Positions 16,045-17,738 of a stretch of DNA of 17,738 nucleotides are shown here, in pieces (position 1 is the first letter of the stretch; the number at the start of each line of letters is the position of its first letter). The position numbers and the translations under genes are program-made. Origin of the DNA: CAVZLD01 sp964522605 (lineage in GTDB: Bacteria; Planctomycetota; Planctomycetia; Pirellulales; Pirellulaceae); assembly GCA_964522605.1 (NCBI GenBank), contig CAZFWV010000118.1, forward strand, positions 1 to 17,738, written 5' to 3'. The notes beneath the pieces were generated by a model. It ran no database searches. It saw only the letters and a program-made list of their open reading frames with translations, and was not told the DNA's origin.

Positions 16045-16079
16045 CTTTTCCGAAAACCGTGACCGCTCCTCCGAAAACC
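16045..16079 (+). promoter_or_regulatory. Tandem TCCGAAAACC repeat, possible operator of the GH32 gene
   Basis: TCCGAAAACC occurs at 16049-16058 and 16070-16079, exactly 21 bp apart, with CT conserved four bases upstream of each. That spacing is two helical turns, so a regulator would meet both copies on one DNA face. The second copy ends 28 bp before the GH32 start codon. The regulator is unknown, and chance repetition is not excluded. Confidence 0.35.
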
Positions 16080-16107
16080 CTTGGCAGAAAGCACGAGGAC
16101 CCACGCC

Positions 16108-17738
16108 ATGAAAAACTCGATTCTTGTCTTCTTCGCATTGTGGTGCTGTGCCAGCGGGATCAGTTCGGCGGCCGAGAGTGATCTCTTGATTGCTGACTTT
16201 GAAGCGGCCACCTATGGTGACTGGACCGTGGAGGGCGACGCGTTTGGCCCTGGTCCGGCAACGGGTACGCTGCCAGGCCAAATGAACGTGAGTGGCTTCG
16301 AGGGACAGCGGCTGGTGAACTCCTTCCATCAGGGAGATGACACGCAAGGCGTCCTCACGTCGCCTCCCTTTTCCATCCAGCGACCGTACATCAACTTTCT
16401 GATCGGCGGGGGAGGTTATCCGGGGAAAACCTGCATGGATCTACTCGTAGACGGAAAGGTCGTTCGCACGGCAACGGGACCCAATACGGTTCCGGGGGGC
16501 AGCGAGACGCTCGATTGGCAATCCTGGGATGTGAAGGACCTGATCGGACAGCCGGCCACGCTTCGGATCGTCGATCAGGCCACCGGGTCGTGGGGGCACA
16601 TCAATATCGACCACATTGTGCAATCGGATCGCAAGCTTGCCTTCGAAACGCTTGTGCGCGAATTGGTCGTGGACCAGCCGCATCTGCATCTGCCGGTTCG
16701 CAACGGCGCCCCAAAGCGAATCATGCGATGGAAAGTCGATGGCCAACTGCAGCGCGAGTTTGAAATCGAACTGGCGGAAGGACCGCCAGATTTCTGGATG
16801 GATACCGACGTCCTGCCTTTCGTGGGGAAAACGCTGCAAATCGAAGTGGACCGTATGCGGAGCGATTCACCAGCTCTTCAGGCAATCCACTTGGCCGACG
16901 GCCTGCCGGGTGGAGAGCAGCTTTACCACGAACGATTGCGGCCCCAGTTCCACTTCTCGCCGGCGCGCGGTTGGACCAACGATCCGAACGGGCTGGTGTA
17001 TTACAAAGGCGAATATCACCTCTTCTTCCAGCACAATCCGTACGGGACCCAGTGGGGTAACATGACCTGGGGTCATGCGATTAGTCGCGACCTGGTTCAC
17101 TGGCAGCAGCTTCCAGATGTTTTACACCCCGACGAGCTGGGGACGATGTTCTCAGGATCCGGCGTCGTCGACGATCGGAATACAACCGGCTGGCAGGACG
17201 GCGAGGAAAAGGTGCTCGTCAATATCTACACTTCGGCCGGAGGCACGAATCTCCTCTCGCGCGGTCAGCCATTCACACAATCGATCGCCTACTCAACCGA
17301 TCGCGGACGCACGTGGATCAAGTACGATCACAATCCGGTGCTCGGGAACATTAATAAGAGTGATCGCGACCCGAAGGTTTTCTGGTACGCACCCGAGAAT
17401 TGCTGGGTCATGATCTTGTACTTGGATGAGCGCGATCATTTCGCCCTTTTTCGGTCGTCCGATCTCAAGTCGTGGACGAAGCTCAGCGATCTGATCTTGC
17501 CGGAAGGCCACGAATGTCCCGACCTGTTCGAGTTGCCCGTGGATGGAGATCCGGCCAACACTCGATGGGTGGCCTGGGAAGCGGGTGGACGTTACCTGAT
17601 CGGGCGTTTCGACGGCAAATCGTTCGAGACGGAGAGCGGCCCGCATGAATCGAAGTACGGTGCAAATGACTACGCGGCCCAAACGTACAGCGACATTCCA
17701 TCAGCCGACGGCCGCCGAATTCAAATCGCCTGGATGGC
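16108..17738 (+). CDS. Secreted glycoside hydrolase family 32 (levanase/invertase-like), 3' end beyond window
   Basis: Predicted retaining beta-fructosidase that hydrolyses sucrose, levan, inulin or fructo-oligosaccharides outside the cytoplasm. Only the first 543 codons are in the window; no stop is reached. The ATG at 16108 has GAGGA 8 nt upstream. A signal peptide is seen (MKNSILVFFALWCCASG, cleaved near SAA). Residues of about 25-175 form an N-terminal beta-sandwich-like module (YGDWTVEGDAFGPGPATG, FLIGGGGYPGKTCMDLLVDG, WGHINIDHI), common ahead of GH32 domains in exported enzymes. The catalytic propeller begins near 280 with HFSPARGWTNDPNG: Asp292 is the nucleophile, Asp421 in RDPKVF the transition-state stabiliser and Glu469 in ECPDLF the acid/base. 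NDYAAQTYSD follows. The C-terminal beta-sandwich is outside the window. Exact substrate not deducible. Confidence 0.95.
   Translation, partial: MKNSILVFFALWCCASGISSAAESDLLIADFEAATYGDWTVEGDAFGPGPATGTLPGQMNVSGFEGQRLVNSFHQGDDTQGVLTSPPFSIQRPYINFLIGGGGYPGKTCMDLLVDGKVVRTATGPNTVPGGSETLDWQSWDVKDLIGQPATLRIVDQATGSWGHINIDHIVQSDRKLAFETLVRELVVDQPHLHLPVRNGAPKRIMRWKVDGQLQREFEIELAEGPPDFWMDTDVLPFVGKTLQIEVDRMRSDSPALQAIHLADGLPGGEQLYHERLRPQFHFSPARGWTNDPNGLVYYKGEYHLFFQHNPYGTQWGNMTWGHAISRDLVHWQQLPDVLHPDELGTMFSGSGVVDDRNTTGWQDGEEKVLVNIYTSAGGTNLLSRGQPFTQSIAYSTDRGRTWIKYDHNPVLGNINKSDRDPKVFWYAPENCWVMILYLDERDHFALFRSSDLKSWTKLSDLILPEGHECPDLFELPVDGDPANTRWVAWEAGGRYLIGRFDGKSFETESGPHESKYGANDYAAQTYSDIPSADGRRIQIAWM

Larger units (their letters stand above)
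15537..16107. other. Gene-free region dense in repeats, upstream of GH32
   Basis: These 571 bp after pyruvate kinase hold no credible gene. Open frames of 200 residues on the minus strand are readings of repeats. The region contains a 13-bp hairpin, a second 9-bp hairpin inside a longer repeat-like block, an 11-bp direct repeat and a 21-bp-spaced tandem repeat, each listed separately. The GH32 promoter must lie in the last 200 bp or so. Confidence 0.6.

Noticed and set aside
15582..16211. 209-codon minus-strand open frame (and the overlapping 15793-16347 frame)
   Set aside because: Composed of translated repeats (PSPSPPQSRG-like phrases) and antisense to the start of the GH32 gene.

Overview
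The window reads as a piece of a planctomycete chromosome (phylum Planctomycetota, probably Pirellulales-like). This is inference. It rests on two DUF6807 ('PmoA family') proteins, a Tat-exported Gfo/Idh/MocA oxidoreductase next to a Tat-exported enolase-superfamily protein, a very large secreted TPR-WD40 protein, an exported GH32 enzyme, and several intergenic palindromic repeats of a kind I recall as dispersed in planctomycete genomes. Base composition is moderately GC-rich and even. I see no rRNA, tRNA, CRISPR array, integrase or transposase gene.

Layout. (1) 79-5718 (+): a giant exported protein with a long TPR solenoid followed by a seven-bladed WD40 propeller. Its 3' end runs convergently about 179 bp into the next gene. 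(2) 5540-7814 (-): a compact set transcribed leftward, DUF6807 protein, then cupin, then EamA/DMT permease, with a 15-bp gap and a 32-bp overlap between neighbours; probably one operon. (3) 7815-8315: a divergent intergenic region carrying a 146-bp MITE-like element with 24-nt terminal inverted repeats. (4) 8316-10924 (+): a two-gene unit of a Tat-signal MocA-type oxidoreductase and a Tat-signal mandelate racemase/muconate lactonizing enzyme homologue. (5) 10925-11614: a gene-free stretch with three unrelated hairpin repeats, between convergent genes. (6) 11615-12340 (-): a two-TM membrane protein of unknown function. (7) 12341-12645: a divergent intergenic region with GC-rich hairpins. (8) 12646-13959 (+): a second, longer DUF6807 protein. 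(9) 14085-15536 (+): pyruvate kinase with the residue signature of a K+-independent enzyme. (10) 15537-16107: a gene-free stretch of repeats plus a possible tandem operator. (11) 16108 to the window end (+): a secreted GH32 fructan/sucrose hydrolase, cut by the window edge, with all three catalytic acidic residues present.

How they may work together (inference): most enzymes here are exported and point to breakdown of carbohydrates or sugar acids in the periplasm or at the surface (GH32, MocA oxidoreductase, MR/MLE protein, DUF6807 proteins). A small-molecule permease and pyruvate kinase sit nearby, but the genes are in separate transcription units and no single pathway can be read from them.

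I did not find a convincing new defence or mobile system. The points most worth checking are the coding overlap that includes the last WD40 strand, the Asn-for-Lys change in the enolase-superfamily active site, the MITE-like element and repeat-filled intergenic regions, and the 21-bp-spaced direct repeats ahead of the GH32 gene.
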